Part shown: positions 16,743 to 24,984 of the stretch, piece by piece
Position numbering within the stretch: the first letter of the stretch is position 1
Layout of the letters: each line of letters opens with the position of its first letter
NCBI GenBank assembly: GCA_902779165.1
Contig: CACZAN010000013.1
Location: 1-64,000 of the forward strand
Source: an uncultured Bacteroidales bacterium
GTDB lineage: Bacteria > Bacteroidota > Bacteroidia > Bacteroidales > Bacteroidaceae
Length of the DNA stretch: 64,000 bases
Direction: 5' to 3'
Program-made: the position numbers and the translations under genes
The notes under the pieces: generated by a model
The model's input: only the letters and a program-made list of their open reading frames with translations
The model's database searches: none
Told to the model about the DNA's origin: nothing

Positions 16743-19087
16743 AACGGTTTCTTGCTCTCGTATACATCTCCAGCTTTCTGGCGGGCTGCCTTTGGGCCCA
16801 GCCTTTGTCTTTGGATTATGTCCGCTCTGTCCAAGGTCTGAACAAGGCGGAGCTGAAGAATGCACTCCATGCTTTGGTGCAGCCACGTCAGGTGTTGTCT
16901 TATGGCGGCAAGGGCGAGGGCTATACATGGGCAGGTTTCTTTGCTGCCGATACGTTGTCTGATGGCATCTCCGTTCGCGACCGCTACAGCAACGAGCAGC
17001 GTACCTTCAGCGGATTGCAGGCGGTCAACGGAATGAATATAGAACATATCTGGGCCAATTCTTGGTGGGGACATACGGTGAACAACGCCTACTGCGACCT
17101 CTTTAACCTCTATCCTGCCGACGGACCCGCCAATCAGCGCAAGAGCAATAATCCCATAGGCATTGTCGACGGCGACATCGCATTCGACAATGGCGTCATC
17201 CGGGTGGGCAAGAGCAGCAGCTATCGTGCCGACAGTCTCATCACGGTCTGGGAACCCGCCGATGAATGGAAGGGCGACTTCGCACGAACCTATTTCTATA
17301 TGGCCACCACCTATCAGCACATGACTGATGAATGGCAGACCACCGAGGGACTATTGACCGTGGATCCGGCTTCGTGGACAACCATGCGTCCCTGGGTCTA
17401 TGAGCTGATGCTCGCATGGGCTGAAGAGGATCCCGTCGACGATATCGAGCGAGCCCGCAACGAAGTCATCTACGACATACAGGGCAATCGCAACCCTTAT
17501 GTAGACATGCCTGAATTAGCAGACTACGTCTGGGGCCCTTCCAGCGATCTCGTCTTCTATGTGGACCCGGCTTCCACTGCGCCGGAAGTCTTTGTGCCTG
17601 TGCATGATGTACCTCTGGACTTCGGCCTGCAGGCTCTGAGTCTTGGGATGACGCGCAGGGTGCAGGTGCGCGGCCGTAATCTGCCTGCCGGTCTGAAAGT
17701 TGCTGTCGAGGGCGAGGGCTTCGCGATGTCAGAAACAGAACTGACAGCAGAGGAACTGGTGAAGGGCAAGGACCTGATGCTCACCTCCAACGCTACTTCT
17801 GGGGGTGTCTACGATGCCCTTCTCGTCCTGCGCGGAGAAGATTCCTTCGAGCAGTCCACGCCTCTGCACATGACCGTGATAGACGGCGTTCCTGCCTATC
17901 CGGCCCAGAATATCGTGTGCTCCGTCAACAGCCGTTCGTTCACAGCATCGTGGATGAACATGCATCTGGCAGACGGCGAACACTACACGCTTGAGGTCTA
18001 TTCCAAAAACGCCGACGGCAGCCGTAAGGCGTTCACGGGGTATCCTGTGGAGCTGGCCGACACCTTTTGCGTCGTGAAGAGTCCTGCGGCATCGTCGACT
18101 TATTTCTATGAGGTGCATACACCTGCTGGCCTCGTCAGCAACGAGGTACAAGTCGATATGCCCGCTATCACGCCCGTCTTCTCGACATCTTCCTCTGAAC
18201 TCTTCTTCGCTTGCGTTCCTGGGTTGCCTTCTCAGCCTCAGACGGTGAAGATCACGGTACTGGGCGTCAGCGGCTACGCTGTCGGCGTCTCGTGTCCAGA
18301 GCCCTTCGAAGTCAGCATCGACGGCGAGACATGGGTTCATGATCTACAGCTAACAGCCTCGCAGACAGAGATGCAAGTGCGCTTCGGCGGTGCCGCCGAC
18401 GAGGGCACATACGAGGACGAGCTGACACTTTCGTTGCCCGACGTGAAGGATATCGTGCTGTCCCTGACAGCCTCTGTCGATGTCACCAAGTCCTTCTTCG
18501 AGAGCTTTGAACTTGGATCCAAGGGCGGTTATGCAGAGGGCATCGTCACCTGTAATGCATCGTCCTGGCTGATGACCAATGCCCTCTTGGCAACGGGAGA
18601 TGCCAATTGCAACGACAGTCGCAGCGTCCGCATGAAGATCGGAGGTTCCATCACCATGCAGGACGACAAACTGGGAGGCTGCGATTCGCTGTGGTTCTAT
18701 GCCGGCCTCTATAATAAAGATACGGGCGTGAAGCTCACTGTCAGCTACAGCCTCGACGGCGGATCCACTTGGATGCCGGTCGTCAGCGAACTCACGTTCA
18801 CTGCAGGCGAATGGCGCCGCTACGGATATAAGATAGACCGCGACGGCTTCCTGCGACTGAAATTCGAGACTCAGGCCGGGAACCAGAACAAACGCATCAA
18901 TATCGATGATATCCAGATGAGCGACTACGGCACCAGCGATGCCTTGCCAGAACTGGAATGGGCCTTCAGCCAGGAACCCATCGTTGTCTACACCATCGAT
19001 GGACGCTACGTGGGAACCACCTTGCCTGCCCGGGCTGGAATCTATCTCGTTCGCCAAGGCGACACGATGAAGAAGATAATGAAGTAA
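16739..19087 (+). CDS. Second secreted endonuclease I family nuclease with large C-terminal extension
   Basis: This 782-residue protein has a signal peptide (cut after LWAQ, residue 21), then an endonuclease I domain (about 25-265) with active-site block MNIEHIWANSWWGH (H103) and CDLFNLYPADGPANQRKSNN. About 500 residues of beta-rich domains follow, including an Ig/FN3-like region and a jelly-roll-like segment (about 585-740), and a tail VYTIDGRYVG...AGIYLVRQGD. It is not a recent duplicate of the upstream nuclease: sequence outside the active site is quite different. The ATGA overlap with the preceding gene indicates coupled translation and a shared extracellular role, perhaps using extracellular DNA as a phosphate or nucleoside source. 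Confidence 0.88.
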   Translation: MKRFLALVYISSFLAGCLWAQPLSLDYVRSVQGLNKAELKNALHALVQPRQVLSYGGKGEGYTWAGFFAADTLSDGISVRDRYSNEQRTFSGLQAVNGMNIEHIWANSWWGHTVNNAYCDLFNLYPADGPANQRKSNNPIGIVDGDIAFDNGVIRVGKSSSYRADSLITVWEPADEWKGDFARTYFYMATTYQHMTDEWQTTEGLLTVDPASWTTMRPWVYELMLAWAEEDPVDDIERARNEVIYDIQGNRNPYVDMPELADYVWGPSSDLVFYVDPASTAPEVFVPVHDVPLDFGLQALSLGMTRRVQVRGRNLPAGLKVAVEGEGFAMSETELTAEELVKGKDLMLTSNATSGGVYDALLVLRGEDSFEQSTPLHMTVIDGVPAYPAQNIVCSVNSRSFTASWMNMHLADGEHYTLEVYSKNADGSRKAFTGYPVELADTFCVVKSPAASSTYFYEVHTPAGLVSNEVQVDMPAITPVFSTSSSELFFACVPGLPSQPQTVKITVLGVSGYAVGVSCPEPFEVSIDGETWVHDLQLTASQTEMQVRFGGAADEGTYEDELTLSLPDVKDIVLSLTASVDVTKSFFESFELGSKGGYAEGIVTCNASSWLMTNALLATGDANCNDSRSVRMKIGGSITMQDDKLGGCDSLWFYAGLYNKDTGVKLTVSYSLDGGSTWMPVVSELTFTAGEWRRYGYKIDRDGFLRLKFETQAGNQNKRINIDDIQMSDYGTSDALPELEWAFSQEPIVVYTIDGRYVGTTLPARAGIYLVRQGDTMKKIMK

Positions 19088-19146
19088 GCCAGATGAGTCC
19101 TATAAGTCCAATGAGACCTATGAGCCTAATTAAATAGTAATCGATT

Positions 19147-19980
19147 GTGCGCTACTTCATAGAATTATCCTACGACGGCACAGCCTATCACGGCTGGCAG
19201 ATACAACCAAATGGCGAGAGCGTGCAGGGAGTACTCCAGCGCGCCCTCTCTACGTTAATGCGCCAGGAGGTCGTCGTCACAGGGGCCGGTCGCACCGATG
19301 CAGGCGTGCATGCCGTAATGATGGTGGCACATTTCAATGTCGAAGACCCGCTCCCAACCCCTCCCGTCAGAGAGGGGAGAGAGGCGCAGTCAGCAGAGGA
19401 CTACCTTGTATATCGCCTCAATGGGATGTTGCCGCCTGATATCGCCATTCATCGCATCTATCCTGTGGCAGACGATGCCCACGCCCGTTTCTCCGCTCGT
19501 GCGCGTACCTATTATTATTATGTCCACACCCGCAAGTCTCCTTTCCTTCGCGACCGCTCCTGGCGGCTCATCAGCACTCCCGATTTCGAGGCGATGAACC
19601 GTGCGGCCAGACTGCTGCTGGAGTACGAGGACTTCACCAGTTTCTCCAAACTCAACACCGACACGAAGACCAATATCTGTCATGTCACCTCTGCCCGTTG
19701 GGTGCAACTCTCCGACCACGAGTGGCGTTTCGAGATCACGGCCGACCGCTTCCTTCGCAACATGGTGCGCGCCATCGTTGGAACCTTGATGGAGGTCGGT
19801 CGCGGTCAACTCACCCTCGACGGCTTCCGTCAGGTAATCGAACAGCAAGACCGCTGTGCCGCAGGCGACAGCGTGCCCGCAAGGGGATTGTTTCTCCAGA
19901 AGGTGGAATATTCAGACCCACCCCTCACCCTCCCTGTGAGGGAGGGAGTGGTCACAAAAGATAATAACGATCTTAAATAA
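19147..19980 (+). CDS. truA: tRNA pseudouridine synthase A
   Basis: TruA makes pseudouridine 38-40 in the tRNA anticodon arm. The GTG start gives RYFIELSYDGTAYHGWQIQ, and the catalytic Asp51 sits in GAGRTDAGVHA. The C-terminal family blocks FTSFSKLNTDT and FLRNMVRAIVGTLMEVG are present. Two REP-like palindromes lie in the coding sequence. The first adds residues about 68-80 (DPLPTPPVREGRE) after the catalytic loop. The second replaces the normal C-terminus, so the last 20 residues (SDPPLTLPVREGVVT...) come from the repeat. The core fold looks intact, so the enzyme is probably active. Confidence 0.93.
   Translation: MRYFIELSYDGTAYHGWQIQPNGESVQGVLQRALSTLMRQEVVVTGAGRTDAGVHAVMMVAHFNVEDPLPTPPVREGREAQSAEDYLVYRLNGMLPPDIAIHRIYPVADDAHARFSARARTYYYYVHTRKSPFLRDRSWRLISTPDFEAMNRAARLLLEYEDFTSFSKLNTDTKTNICHVTSARWVQLSDHEWRFEITADRFLRNMVRAIVGTLMEVGRGQLTLDGFRQVIEQQDRCAAGDSVPARGLFLQKVEYSDPPLTLPVREGVVTKDNNDLK
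19351..19379. repeat. REP-like palindrome (family 1) inside truA
   Basis: Stem CCCCTCCC (19358-19365) / GAGAGGGG (19370-19377) with one mismatch and loop GTCA, preceded by CTCCCAA. It encodes LPTPPVREGR in-frame. Confidence 0.75.
19914..19946 (+). repeat. REP-like element (family 1) at the truA 3' end, left arm of an inverted pair
   Basis: It contains AGACCCACCCCTCA followed by an 8-bp hairpin CCCTCCCT / AGGGAGGG with loop GTG. All 33 bases are repeated as an exact reverse complement at 20003-20035, 56 bp further on. The truA stop codon lies between the arms. Confidence 0.85.
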
Positions 19981-20002
19981 TCAATTCGCAATACATTCCA
20001 CC

Positions 20003-20035
20003 CCCTCCCTCACAGGGAGGGTGAGGGGTGGGTCT
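20003..20035 (-). repeat. REP-like element (family 1), right arm of the inverted pair after truA
   Basis: An exact 33-bp reverse complement of 19914-19946. The pair could fold into one large hairpin in the mRNA or into two small ones. The next gene starts 5 bp after this arm, so it may also affect that gene's translation. Confidence 0.85.
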
Positions 20036-20040
20036 TTCCT

Positions 20041-20982
20041 ATGTGGTTAATCCTCGCCTTCGCCTCTGCCGCACTCCTCGGCTTCTATGATGTCTTCAAG
20101 AAACAAGCCTTGAAGGCCAATGATGTCGTGGTGGTGCTAACGCTCAACACCCTCTTCGGGTCGCTCATCTTCCTGCCTTTCGTCCTGCTCTCCGCGGGGG
20201 GACAATTGTCCTCCGACTCCCTCTTCTACGTCCCCGTTTGCGGTTGGGATGTACATCAATATATTATCCTCAAGGCCGTCATCGTCCTCGCCTCGTGGCT
20301 CTGCGGCTATTTCGCCTTGCAGAACCTGCCCCTGACCATCGTTGGCCCCATCAATGCCACCCGTCCGGTAATGGTGCTGCTGGGGGCCATCCTCGTCTTT
20401 GGCGAACGCCTGAATCTCTATCAGTGGGTGGGTGTGCTCTGTGCCGTCTTCGGCTTCTACCTCCTCAGCCGCAGCGGCAAGAAAGAGGGCATCGATTTTC
20501 GCCACAACCGCTGGATTGTCCTCGCAGTACTCGCATCCGCGCTTGGAGCCGTCAGCGCCCTCTTCGACAAGTACCTGCTGGCACCTGTGGAGACCGGTGG
20601 AAGAGGCATCGACCACATGGTCGTCCAAAGCTACTTCATGTTCTATCAGTTTGTGATGATGTTGCCAATCTTGTGGTGGACGAAGAAGCGCACTGCGCAG
20701 TCTACTCCCCTCCCTGACGGGAGGGGTCGGGGGTGGGTCTGTTGGAAATGGTCTATTCTGCTCATCTCCCTCTTCCTCTGTGCTGCCGACTTCGTCTATT
20801 TCTACGCCCTGACCCTGCCCGAGGCGTTGATAGCGGTGGTCTCCATGATTCGTCGTGGCAGCGTCCTCGTCTCTTTCTTCGTGGGAGCTCTCGTCTTCCA
20901 CGAGAAGAACCTGCGCTACAAGGTAGTAGACCTTGCCCTCGTTCTCCTCAGTATGGTGTTCCTGTATCTGGGAAGCCGGTAA
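20041..20982 (+). CDS. EamA/DMT-family transporter
   Basis: This 313-residue inner-membrane protein has about ten predicted helices in two EamA repeats. Signature stretches are NLPLTIVGPINATRPVMVLL in the first repeat and LPEALIAVVSMIRRGSVLVS in the second. The substrate cannot be read from sequence; related proteins export metabolites or drugs. Residues about 221-236 (TPLPDGRGRGWVCWK) come from an in-frame REP-like palindrome and fall in a loop between helices, where they may be tolerated. Confidence 0.85.
   Translation: MWLILAFASAALLGFYDVFKKQALKANDVVVVLTLNTLFGSLIFLPFVLLSAGGQLSSDSLFYVPVCGWDVHQYIILKAVIVLASWLCGYFALQNLPLTIVGPINATRPVMVLLGAILVFGERLNLYQWVGVLCAVFGFYLLSRSGKKEGIDFRHNRWIVLAVLASALGAVSALFDKYLLAPVETGGRGIDHMVVQSYFMFYQFVMMLPILWWTKKRTAQSTPLPDGRGRGWVCWKWSILLISLFLCAADFVYFYALTLPEALIAVVSMIRRGSVLVSFFVGALVFHEKNLRYKVVDLALVLLSMVFLYLGSR
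20705..20740. repeat. REP-like palindrome (family 1) inside the transporter gene
   Basis: A perfect 8-bp stem CCCCTCCC (20707-20714) / GGGAGGGG (20719-20726) with loop TGAC, followed by the shared tail TCGGGGGTGGGTCT. It has the same orientation as the arm at 20003-20035 and is inserted in-frame. Confidence 0.8.
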
Positions 20983-21257
20983 TTGAAAAGTTGAGAATTG
21001 AAAAGTTGAGAATTGAAACATTGAAATATTGAGAATAAACCAGTTGGTTGAATTAATTTGTTGTTCATGACATGAGCCTAATCAGTTGGAATAGAAAGCC
21101 CCAGCGGGGCTTAATAGAGGTTCTTGAAGTGTCAAGCGTCTCTTCGAGCCGAGCGGCCAGCCAATTCATTGGCTGGTACCAAATGGCAAAGAATATGCGT
21201 GCCTTTAGGTACGCGACATCAAACCCCTATCGCGTACCTACGGCACGCAATCTATCA
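20983..21257. repeat. Cluster of unrelated intergenic palindromes before the DUF3256 gene
   Basis: No gene is supported here. From left to right there is an AT-rich tandem tract of ATTGAAAAGTTGAGA type (20983-21035); a hairpin AAGCCCC-AGC-GGGGCTT (21096-21112); a 9-bp hairpin CCAGCCAAT / ATTGGCTGG (21157-21176); and a long imperfect hairpin, TGCGTGCC...AGGTACGCG (21196-21215) pairing with CGCGTACCTACGGCACGCA (21231-21249). The reading frame open through this stretch is not taken as coding because the downstream Met gives a proper signal peptide. Confidence 0.65.
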
Positions 21258-21983
21258 ATGTCCTTTTTTCCCTTCCGCCGCTCCCTGTGCGCAGCTCTAT
21301 TTTTCATTTTTCATTTTTCCCTTTTCACTTTATCGGCACAGCCGATAATGATGCGTGATGTCTTTGCCGCTATGCCCGATTCCGTTCTTCCGATGGTGAC
21401 GAAGAACAACAGGCTCGACTGCATTGACTTTATCGATAATGATATGGAGGCGAAAGCGCGCAACACCTTTGGTGAATATGTTACCCTCGAGGCACTTACA
21501 GCCGACTATGCCCGCTTCCGCACCAGCTCCGCTTCGCTTCTCGAGATGAAGCTGCTGCCACTCTTGCCGGCACTACTTCCTACCGACACCACTGCCGCCG
21601 ACACCACCTTCCTCCTCTGCCTCGTGAGTACGGCACAGACAGGAGAACCTGACACGCCCCGTCGCCTCGAAGACTCCAATATCCGATTCCTTCGTCCCGA
21701 CTGGTCGCCCCTCGACTCCCTCGCCGTTCCCTTCTACCTTCCTCCTTTCACGTCTTTCATCGAGGGTCAGGCTCCCGACAGTCTGAGAGCCACCTATGAC
21801 TCTGCCCTCCGTTCCCTCGACTCCTTCCATCCCGTTCGCCTCGCCCTCTCAGCAGAATCCACAACTTTGACCGCCACCCTGCAGCCCGCCTATCTCGCTA
21901 AAGACGAGCGCGAAGCCATCACACCCCACCTCCATCCACTCACCTTCATCTGGAACGGCACCAACTTCGCAGTGGAACCGTGA
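21258..21983 (+). CDS. DUF3256-family exported protein
   Basis: This 241-residue protein has a signal peptide starting at Met 21258 (MSFFPFRRSLCAALFF...). The mature part carries the DUF3256 pattern MRDVFAAMPDSVLPMVTKNNRLDCIDFIDN. Function is unknown; the family is largely restricted to Bacteroidota. The hydrophobic core of the signal peptide is encoded by a simple repeat (ATTTTTCATTTTTC), similar to AT-rich intergenic tracts in such genomes, so the export signal may have arisen from repeat sequence. No partner genes are obvious. Confidence 0.75.
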   Translation: MSFFPFRRSLCAALFFIFHFSLFTLSAQPIMMRDVFAAMPDSVLPMVTKNNRLDCIDFIDNDMEAKARNTFGEYVTLEALTADYARFRTSSASLLEMKLLPLLPALLPTDTTAADTTFLLCLVSTAQTGEPDTPRRLEDSNIRFLRPDWSPLDSLAVPFYLPPFTSFIEGQAPDSLRATYDSALRSLDSFHPVRLALSAESTTLTATLQPAYLAKDEREAITPHLHPLTFIWNGTNFAVEP

Positions 21984-22075
21984 GGAACAAGCTCATATCA
22001 TCTGTTATTTATCGCAATCTGGGTTCAAAGATACAACTTTTTCTGAAAACTCGCCTGATTTCGCTGAAAAAGCAG

Positions 22076-22084
22076 TAATTTTGC
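22076..22084 (+). promoter_or_regulatory. -7 box ahead of the membrane regulator gene
   Basis: TAATTTTGC matches the Bacteroidota -7 element and lies 20 bp before the start codon at 22104. No perfect -33 box is seen. Confidence 0.45.
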
Positions 22085-22103
22085 GGCGAAAATAAAAAAC
22101 GAT

Positions 22104-23166
22104 ATGCCCGAACAGATAACTCCATTATCGATACTCTATCTTCTGCTCCACGGCGCAGGAACTGCCTTGGCCGTTGTGCTGTTCCTCTATTTGCTGTTGT
22201 GTCGGGGCAAGGCCATCGCACCCGACATCACGCCGCCCGCACGACTTCGCCGCTGGGCAGCGGCACTCTTCGCCGTCATGGCCCTGGTCCACATCTGGTG
22301 GATACTGTTCTACACGTTTTCTAACGACATCCACTCGGTGATCTACGGGTTGCTCGTAGCCCTCGACTGCATGGCGCTGCCCCCCGTCTTTGTCGGCACA
22401 CTGCTGATCATGCTGCAGGACCGCCGCCGGCCGCTGTGGCCCATTTTTGTCGTCATAACACCCTGTGCAGTGCTCGCAGTGCTGCAGACCGCCCTGCCAT
22501 CCATCGACCTCACGACCCCGAACAAGATTTATGGACTGGTCATCATCGTGACCTTTATTATATATATGGTGGTGGCCGTGAGACAATATGGGCGGTGGCT
22601 GCGCGACAACTATGCCGACCTGGAGCACAAGGAAGTGTGGATCAGCCTGACGCTGCGCCCACCTCACCGGCTTCCCGCTGGCGGGGCTCCTGTTGTGGCG
22701 CGTGGAGACATTGAAAGACCTGAGCACCGACAGCCTCCCATCCCATTCGGCCCTTAGCGACGACGGCCCGAGCAAGCACTCGGCGACGCCGCACGAAGCA
22801 AAGAGCCCCTCCTCCAAGGGCGATGCATCCCATATCGGCCAACTGCTGGCGAAGCACTGCGAGGACACACAACTCTACCTGCAGACCGACCTGACCCTGT
22901 CGCAACTCTCGGCAGCCGTCGGCGTGAACCGCTACTATCTCAGCCAATATTTCGCCAGTCAGAACACCAGCTACTATGAATACATCCACGACCTTCGCGT
23001 CGGTCACTTCATAGCCCGCTACCGCGAGCTTGTCGCTGCACAGGAGCCCATTGTTGCCCAGCAGCTGGCTCGGGAGAGCGGCTACCACAGCTACAGCACC
23101 TTCAGTGCCGCCTTCAAGCAGCGCATGCACATGAGCGTCACCACTTGGATGCACGAAGAGGCCTAG
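22104..23166 (+). pseudogene. Frameshifted membrane-anchored AraC-family regulator
   Basis: The first frame (22104-22757) encodes about five or six transmembrane helices. The second frame (open to 23166) encodes an AraC-type double helix-turn-helix ending in YHSYSTFSAAFKQRMHMSVTTW. Near 22653 the reading switches frame: after SLT the +1 frame continues CAHLTGFPLAGLLLWRVETL, which restores the last helix and joins the HTH domain. One inserted base would explain this. Intact Bacteroidota homologues are single proteins of about 350 residues with this 7TM-like/AraC layout. This is either a real inactivating mutation or an assembly/sequencing error. A strong terminator follows. Confidence 0.8.
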
Positions 23167-23177
23167 GTTTTTGTATC

Positions 23178-23215
23178 CCGCCGAGACATCAAATAATGAT
23201 TCTCGGCGGTTTTTT
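23178..23215 (+). terminator. Rho-independent terminator
   Basis: A perfect 8-bp stem CCGCCGAG (23178-23185) / CTCGGCGG (23202-23209) is followed by six T. It closes the AraC-type gene. Confidence 0.85.
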
Positions 23216-23286
23216 GTGCCCATTTCATCGCCGGTTGCCGATGTCGGTAATGCGTGAATGGGCGAATCAGGAGGGCGGGGCAACTT

Positions 23287-23320
23287 TCAGCTAAAGCAAA
23301 AAACTCTCAGCTAAAGCAAA
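23287..23320. promoter_or_regulatory. Direct repeat, putative operator
   Basis: TCAGCTAAAGCAAA occurs twice (23287-23300 and 23307-23320), spaced exactly 20 bp apart, about two helical turns. It lies about 50-80 bp before the -7 box at 23369. Tandem direct half-sites are typical for AraC-family dimers, and an AraC-type gene lies just upstream. Binding is inferred only. Confidence 0.55.
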
Positions 23321-23368
23321 TTCTTCGCTTGATAGGTCTAAATCGCCTCAAACTTCGGCTTTTTTGAG

Positions 23369-23377
23369 TACCTTTGC
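23369..23377 (+). promoter_or_regulatory. -7 box of the paired lipoprotein genes
   Basis: TACCTTTGC matches the Bacteroidota -7 consensus exactly. The -33 element is poor, which fits a promoter that needs an activator bound at the direct repeat upstream. Confidence 0.5.
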
Positions 23378-23567
23378 GGCGAAAAAAAGGACGGGTGACA
23401 TTTATGTCTGTGCAGGCACAATGGACCCCTTACGACACTCAAGCGACCTCAGTGGCGTGCTCGGAGCCATCGACCACATGGATATTCGAGGATGTCAAGT
23501 GGAAGTAAATCCTTCTGGAATTAGTATTATCTCCATATTGTTTATTAATTATTTTTTTAAAAAAAGA

Positions 23568-24206
23568 ATGCAAAAGTTTTTTAATTGGATGCTTGCCGCC
23601 ATCCTGATTTGCGGCACAAGTGTAGTAACCACATCGTGTGGTGATGATAAAGACGAAATCCCAGAGCCGGAGTTGACCCCCAACACCTACGAGGTCACTC
23701 TGTCTGCTGTTTTGCCCGAAAGCGCAGCAGCGTTCTTTACCCTCGATCTGGAATATACAGATGCTGAAGGCAAGAAAGCTACCGTTACTGTGAAAGCCGG
23801 TGACCAGACAGATCCGATGATTGAGGCGATGAAGCCCCAATACAATCAAAAGAAGGAATTTCTTATCTCAACGATGGATTTAAACTCCGAAGAGGCAAAA
23901 GTGTTTGACAAGCTCATCATTAAGAACATCAAATTCAACGTTCCCGCCGGCAAGAGCTTCAGTTACAAGGGCACTGCCAAAGCCAGAAACGACTATGCAC
24001 AGCCCGAAGGGGAGACCTTCGTCTTCATGGCTCCGTTTGTATATCTGAGTTCAAAACGTATTTCGGGTGACGAAACGGACTATTCGGTGTTCACTGAAGA
24101 AATCAAAATCTCCGTGGCTGCAGGAGTGGAATCTGACCATGTTAGTGATTTAATCAGAATCTATGATGGTAAAGTGGTGGCTAATGATAGCAGAACCATG
24201 AAATAA
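23568..24206 (+). CDS. Surface lipoprotein, paralogue of the next gene
   Basis: This 212-residue protein has a signal peptide ending at Cys24 (VVTTSC), then GDDKDEIPEPE, an acidic surface-export signal. The mature domain begins YEVTLSAVLPESAAAFFTLDLEYTD and then KATVTVKAGDQTDP. This pattern recurs in the next gene, so the two are tandem paralogues of unknown function. Start chosen at Met 23568, which follows an A-rich stretch and gives a correct lipoprotein signal; the open frame extends upstream to 23364 without such features. Confidence 0.7.
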   Translation: MQKFFNWMLAAILICGTSVVTTSCGDDKDEIPEPELTPNTYEVTLSAVLPESAAAFFTLDLEYTDAEGKKATVTVKAGDQTDPMIEAMKPQYNQKKEFLISTMDLNSEEAKVFDKLIIKNIKFNVPAGKSFSYKGTAKARNDYAQPEGETFVFMAPFVYLSSKRISGDETDYSVFTEEIKISVAAGVESDHVSDLIRIYDGKVVANDSRTMK

Positions 24207-24255
24207 TAATTAAAGCAACAACCAAATTAATAAAACAACAACCAAATTAACAAGT

Positions 24256-24870
24256 ATGAAAAAGATTTTTTGGATGACGGCTGTGGCTCTTGTTGCCGGC
24301 CTCTCCTTCACTTCATGTGGTGGTGATGACGAGGAAAATCAAACTCCCAACACTCCTCAAGAGGAGAACACAAAGTTTACGGTCTATGCCTCTGTCACTC
24401 TTGACAGGAATCTGGCTGAATTCGGCTATCTGGTGGCTACTTACACCTACAAGGACAAGGAAGAGACCATCCAGCTGAAGAAGGGCGACAAATCAGATCA
24501 GTTCCCCACCGCAAACAATTTCGGAGCCTCTGTTATTAATTATATTAATAAACAGTATAGTATCAAATACTCAAACGATGACTTTATTGTCCGTAACGTG
24601 GTAATAAAGGATCTGGACATGAGAAAAAACGAAAACGCTGTGTTCAAGATTAAGTTCGTCGTTGATCCCCAGCATCCTGAAGTCACCGAAGAGAGCAACC
24701 GCACTTTCGTAATTCCCGATGTGGTGGGATACACCGAAGGCGGCTTTACGATGATTCGTTCAAACTTACGTGGCGCCAAAGGTGTACATGTCGATAAGTT
24801 TGAGGACTGGCTTTCAAAGCGCGAACAAGAGGTTACGATTACCTTCGGTCCCAGTTCCCCCAATGAATAA
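24256..24870 (+). CDS. Surface lipoprotein, paralogue of the previous gene
   Basis: This 204-residue protein has lipobox FTSC (Cys21) followed by GGDDEENQTPN. The mature domain starts FTVYASVTLDRNLAEFGYLV and has ETIQLKKGDKSDQFP, aligning with the paralogue's VTVKAGDQTDP. Only 49 bp separate the two genes, and that spacer contains a direct repeat of ACAACAACCAAATTAA. Function unknown; probably regulated with its neighbour. Confidence 0.7.
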   Translation: MKKIFWMTAVALVAGLSFTSCGGDDEENQTPNTPQEENTKFTVYASVTLDRNLAEFGYLVATYTYKDKEETIQLKKGDKSDQFPTANNFGASVINYINKQYSIKYSNDDFIVRNVVIKDLDMRKNENAVFKIKFVVDPQHPEVTEESNRTFVIPDVVGYTEGGFTMIRSNLRGAKGVHVDKFEDWLSKREQEVTITFGPSSPNE

Positions 24871-24928
24871 AAAAGACCTTATAGTATAAAGACCCGATTA
24901 CACATAAAGGGTAAATAACACAACCCAT

Positions 24929-24957
24929 GCCGCCGAGGGTTCGACTCCCTCGGCGGC
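24929..24957 (+). other. Hairpin resembling the T-arm and acceptor end of a tRNA
   Basis: An 11-bp perfect stem GCCGCCGAGGG / CCCTCGGCGGC encloses the 7-nt loop TTCGACT, which is a canonical tRNA T-loop. No D-arm or anticodon arm precedes it, so it is not a complete tRNA. It could be a tRNA 3' fragment left by an integrative element, or simply a hairpin before the next gene. Confidence 0.5.
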
Positions 24958-24984
24958 AACAATTAAATAATTAACAAATAAGAT

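Larger units (their letters stand above)
23167..23567. other. Regulatory spacer between the AraC-type gene and the lipoprotein genes
   Basis: This gap holds a terminator (23178-23215), a direct repeat (23287-23320), a -7 box TACCTTTGC (23369-23377) and then about 190 nt of likely leader before the lipoprotein start at 23568. The leader has an open frame in phase with the lipoprotein but no signal-peptide logic, so it is treated as untranslated. Confidence 0.6.

Noticed and set aside
20137-21021. Minus-strand frame opposite the DMT transporter
   Set aside because: The plus strand encodes a clear membrane transporter; the antisense product has no family features.
24921-24960. Complete tRNA gene
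   Set aside because: Only the T-arm and acceptor-like end exist; no D-arm or anticodon arm precede it.
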